This document shows positions 63,101 through 64,000 of a stretch of DNA of 64,000 nucleotides, one piece after another. This DNA comes from Cohnella cholangitidis (lineage in GTDB: Bacteria > Bacillota > Bacilli > Paenibacillales > Paenibacillaceae), in the NCBI RefSeq assembly GCF_014107495.1, contig NZ_CP041969.1, positions 3,397,501 through 3,461,500 of the forward strand, written 5' to 3'. The first letter of the stretch is position 1; every line of letters starts with the position of its first letter. The notes below the pieces were generated by a model that did not search any database, was not told the origin of the DNA, and was given only the letters and a program-made list of their open reading frames with translations. Made by a program: the position numbers and the translations under genes.

Positions 63101-64000
63101 TCGGTCAAAACAGAGTCGGGCAATGTCGTTACGATTTACTATAAACAAGGTTATACAACGCCATATATCCATTACCGCCCGATAGCCGGCACATGGACGA
63201 CCTCTCCAGGGGTGTTAATGCCGCAATCTGATCTAACAGGATACAACAAGATTACATTAAATGTAGGCACAGCATCAGGAGCCGAGGTCGTATTCAACAA
63301 CGGGAGCGGCACATGGGACAATAACGGCGGCAAAAACTATACGTTCCAGCAAGGAATATGGACCTTCGCAAGCGGTACGATCACAGCAGGTGTTCCTACA
63401 GGTATAGATACGGCTGCCCCAACTGCGCCGACGAATTTACAGGCGACAGCGAAGACGCAAACTTCGGTTACCCTGACGTGGAGCGCATCGACGGACAATG
63501 TCGGAGTCACCGGCTATGAGATTTACCGGAACGGAGTGAAGGTCGGCACATCGGCCGCCACGACTTACGTGAACAGCGGTTTGACGGCTGGCACGGCGTA
63601 TACCTTTACGGTCAAGGCCTATGATGCGGCTGGCAACCTGTCGGCAGCCGGTACTGCGCTTGAGGTAACGACGGAACCGTTAGACTCAGTCGCGCCGACT
63701 GTACCGACTAATGTACAGTCGACCGCGAAGACGCACAATTCGATTACCTTGTCTTGGAGCGCATCGACGGATAATGTCGGAGTGACGGGCTACGAGATTT
63801 ACCGCAATAGCGCCAAGGTCGGCACATCGGCCACAACGACGTATGTGGATAATAACCTGGCAGCGGCAACCGCATACACTTATATGCTCAAGGCTTATGA
63901 CGCTCTAGGTAACACGTCGGAGGCAAGCAGCGAGCTGCAGGTTACAACGAACGCGGCTCCGCTGTCAAACAAGGCGACGATTTACTACAAACGCGGATAT
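60158..64000 (+). CDS. GH119 alpha-amylase with FnIII and CBM25 modules, 3' end outside window
   Basis: An open frame of 1281 codons from a TTG (8 nt after AGAGGTGA) to the window edge. Signal peptide MRIVGRK...ASAAFA (about 1-30). The catalytic domain (about 31-600) has the GH57/GH119 first motif VYHNHMPNFW (H37), a Glu in FFPTELGFSE (E229) and an Asp in VIAHDGDNSSG (D371). From memory, the predicted catalytic pair of the GH119 prototype IgtZ of Bacillus circulans is Glu231 and Asp373; the same spacing of 142 residues is seen here. After a beta region follow FnIII x2 (about 810-985), CBM25 (about 988-1085), FnIII x2 and the start of another CBM25 (from about 1270). It lies 118 bp after the amylase repeat and has no operator of its own, so it may be co-transcribed. 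Confidence 0.88.
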   Translation, partial: MRIVGRKIIVLLASFIFILAFGASAAFAEISATHVYHNHMPNFWAYYNTSGYNSTAVGSPIRYTYDGQVIELKKNPPAGYTYFNPKNGTALPHDDLVSYYTHNAKTGAYLYWSWQVADSLNKSNPSGQVQVTMSAAVVNNVNSFMTTNNVPGYNNANWGLPWKTAYNNLKTPNGNRTLDVINFSGHHSMGPLTGNDYLLKDLIYQRTTLSQSYFLGDSFTASKGFFPTELGFSERIIPVLDKLGIQWSVIGNNHFSRTLTDYPYLNDPGKDTMVSPPNRADLQNTSTVGSWVEQPMFNEKQVTYNKFPFASTPHWVRYVDPGTGKENRVVGVPVAQAESWEEGYQGSAKATVLKSFEGLLPQKQFFVIAHDGDNSSGRAGSEDTWRNAANVTYADSGVKAEGISEYLVKNTPAASDVVHVQDGSWIDTRDSSSDPTWYHWRLPFGIWKGQFSAFNTATGLNLAPKKNLNGVEDGMTVSFEYGYHYLERNFALLQAAENYAKTAEQIWLDDHPNYWQPTSALDKQVTYSGNQLNPWMLSYPVKGDAANDYKGGANPAELGWYFLLPAMDSGFGYYDENVDDGVKPTLSFNNSLYFTKPYVTSNKAKDKTGPNVWWPQRYPYNPGSANVSKAEGWTLQYYDNTFGIYTYAYDVSGISDIKLKVRTHRDKTASALDNTFRVYDPAALKAQGVQNIDPAKVGSWVEYPMNKRDLKPDINGVAWQPESTAMFKVVPAQEIGDLYYTYLSNYRDQMLDYYIETVDNAGNVTKSEIQTVYVGAGKYSKDASGKIVEDANGTIQGTYPFLVIDKEAPSVPANLQAANTTDRSVSLTWAASTDNVGVSAYEVYRDGVKVGTASTAAYTDAGLTASTSYVYTVKALDKVGNISLASSPLTVMTKVPDNEPPAAPTDLTNGAKTASTIQLSWTAATDNYGVLGYDIYRNGTKVGNTDKTTYTDSDLSPNTTYDYYAKAIDAAGNASAASIILSVKTESGNVVTIYYKQGYTTPYIHYRPIAGTWTTSPGVLMPQSDLTGYNKITLNVGTASGAEVVFNNGSGTWDNNGGKNYTFQQGIWTFASGTITAGVPTGIDTAAPTAPTNLQATAKTQTSVTLTWSASTDNVGVTGYEIYRNGVKVGTSAATTYVNSGLTAGTAYTFTVKAYDAAGNLSAAGTALEVTTEPLDSVAPTVPTNVQSTAKTHNSITLSWSASTDNVGVTGYEIYRNSAKVGTSATTTYVDNNLAAATAYTYMLKAYDALGNTSEASSELQVTTNAAPLSNKATIYYKRGY

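Overview
The window looks like chromosomal DNA of a spore-forming, Gram-positive member of the Paenibacillaceae (Cohnella or Paenibacillus type). The evidence is moderate GC content, strong GGAGG ribosome binding sites, many LplA/B/C-type sugar ABC transporters paired with YesM/YesN-type or membrane AraC regulators, a YheC/D-type spore-coat ATP-grasp protein, SLH-anchored exoenzymes, a ydaO (c-di-AMP) riboswitch and Bacillus-type Fur, cre and GCAAACGTTTGC operators. No plasmid, phage, transposon, CRISPR, rRNA or tRNA was seen.

Layout. (1) 1-7650: a leftward sugar operon (two Lpl-type permeases, lipoprotein binding protein, TIM-barrel isomerase/epimerase, PIG-L deacetylase cut by the window edge) with a divergent membrane AraC regulator. 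(2) 7680-13261: unlinked single genes: AadK-like nucleotidyltransferase, a frameshifted cNMP-binding/chemoreceptor-like protein, universal stress protein, DUF1648 membrane protein, ABC-F ATPase, HmoA-like monooxygenase. (3) 13345-17475: a tight leftward three-gene operon for L-2,3-diaminopropionate (SbnA and SbnB homologues) plus a PaaK-like acyl-adenylating enzyme, divergent from a short ATP-grasp gene. (4) 17557-22447: zinc-ribbon protein, a Fur-controlled orphan siderophore-type ATPase, and a MoxR / DUF58 / membrane protein operon. (5) 22662-32847: a rightward locus with histidine kinase, AraC response regulator (frameshifted), ABC importer, GH35 beta-galactosidase and GH29 alpha-L-fucosidase, probably for fucosylated galactosides. 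(6) 32991-39475: AEC transporter, UPF0173 hydrolase, PaaX-like regulator, c-di-AMP riboswitch with an NlpC/P60 hydrolase, and an M1 peptidase / membrane protein pair. (7) 39955-64000: a large extracellular starch island: an SLH-anchored amylopullulanase of 2511 residues, a secreted GH13 amylase with starch-binding modules, an SLH/fibro-slime surface protein, a second GH13 amylase with FnIII-CBM25 repeats (interrupted by a 2-nt deletion), and a GH119 amylase running off the right edge.

In the starch island the enzymes are complementary: debranching and endo-cleavage at the cell surface, secreted endo-amylases with CBM25/CBM26 modules, and a GH119 enzyme. The promoter regions of the amylopullulanase and of both GH13 amylases carry LacI-family operators with the core GCAAACGTTTGC. 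At 55670-55707 two such operators form a perfect 38-bp palindrome. At 51295-51318 the operator lies inside a 16-codon leader ORF with a near-ideal Shine-Dalgarno sequence. The regulator itself is not in the window.

Three reading-frame breaks (near 8871, near 24834-24848, and at 59192-59195) are either real mutations or sequencing errors. Two are in G-rich runs and one is in a long tandem repeat, so raw-read checking should come before biological interpretation.
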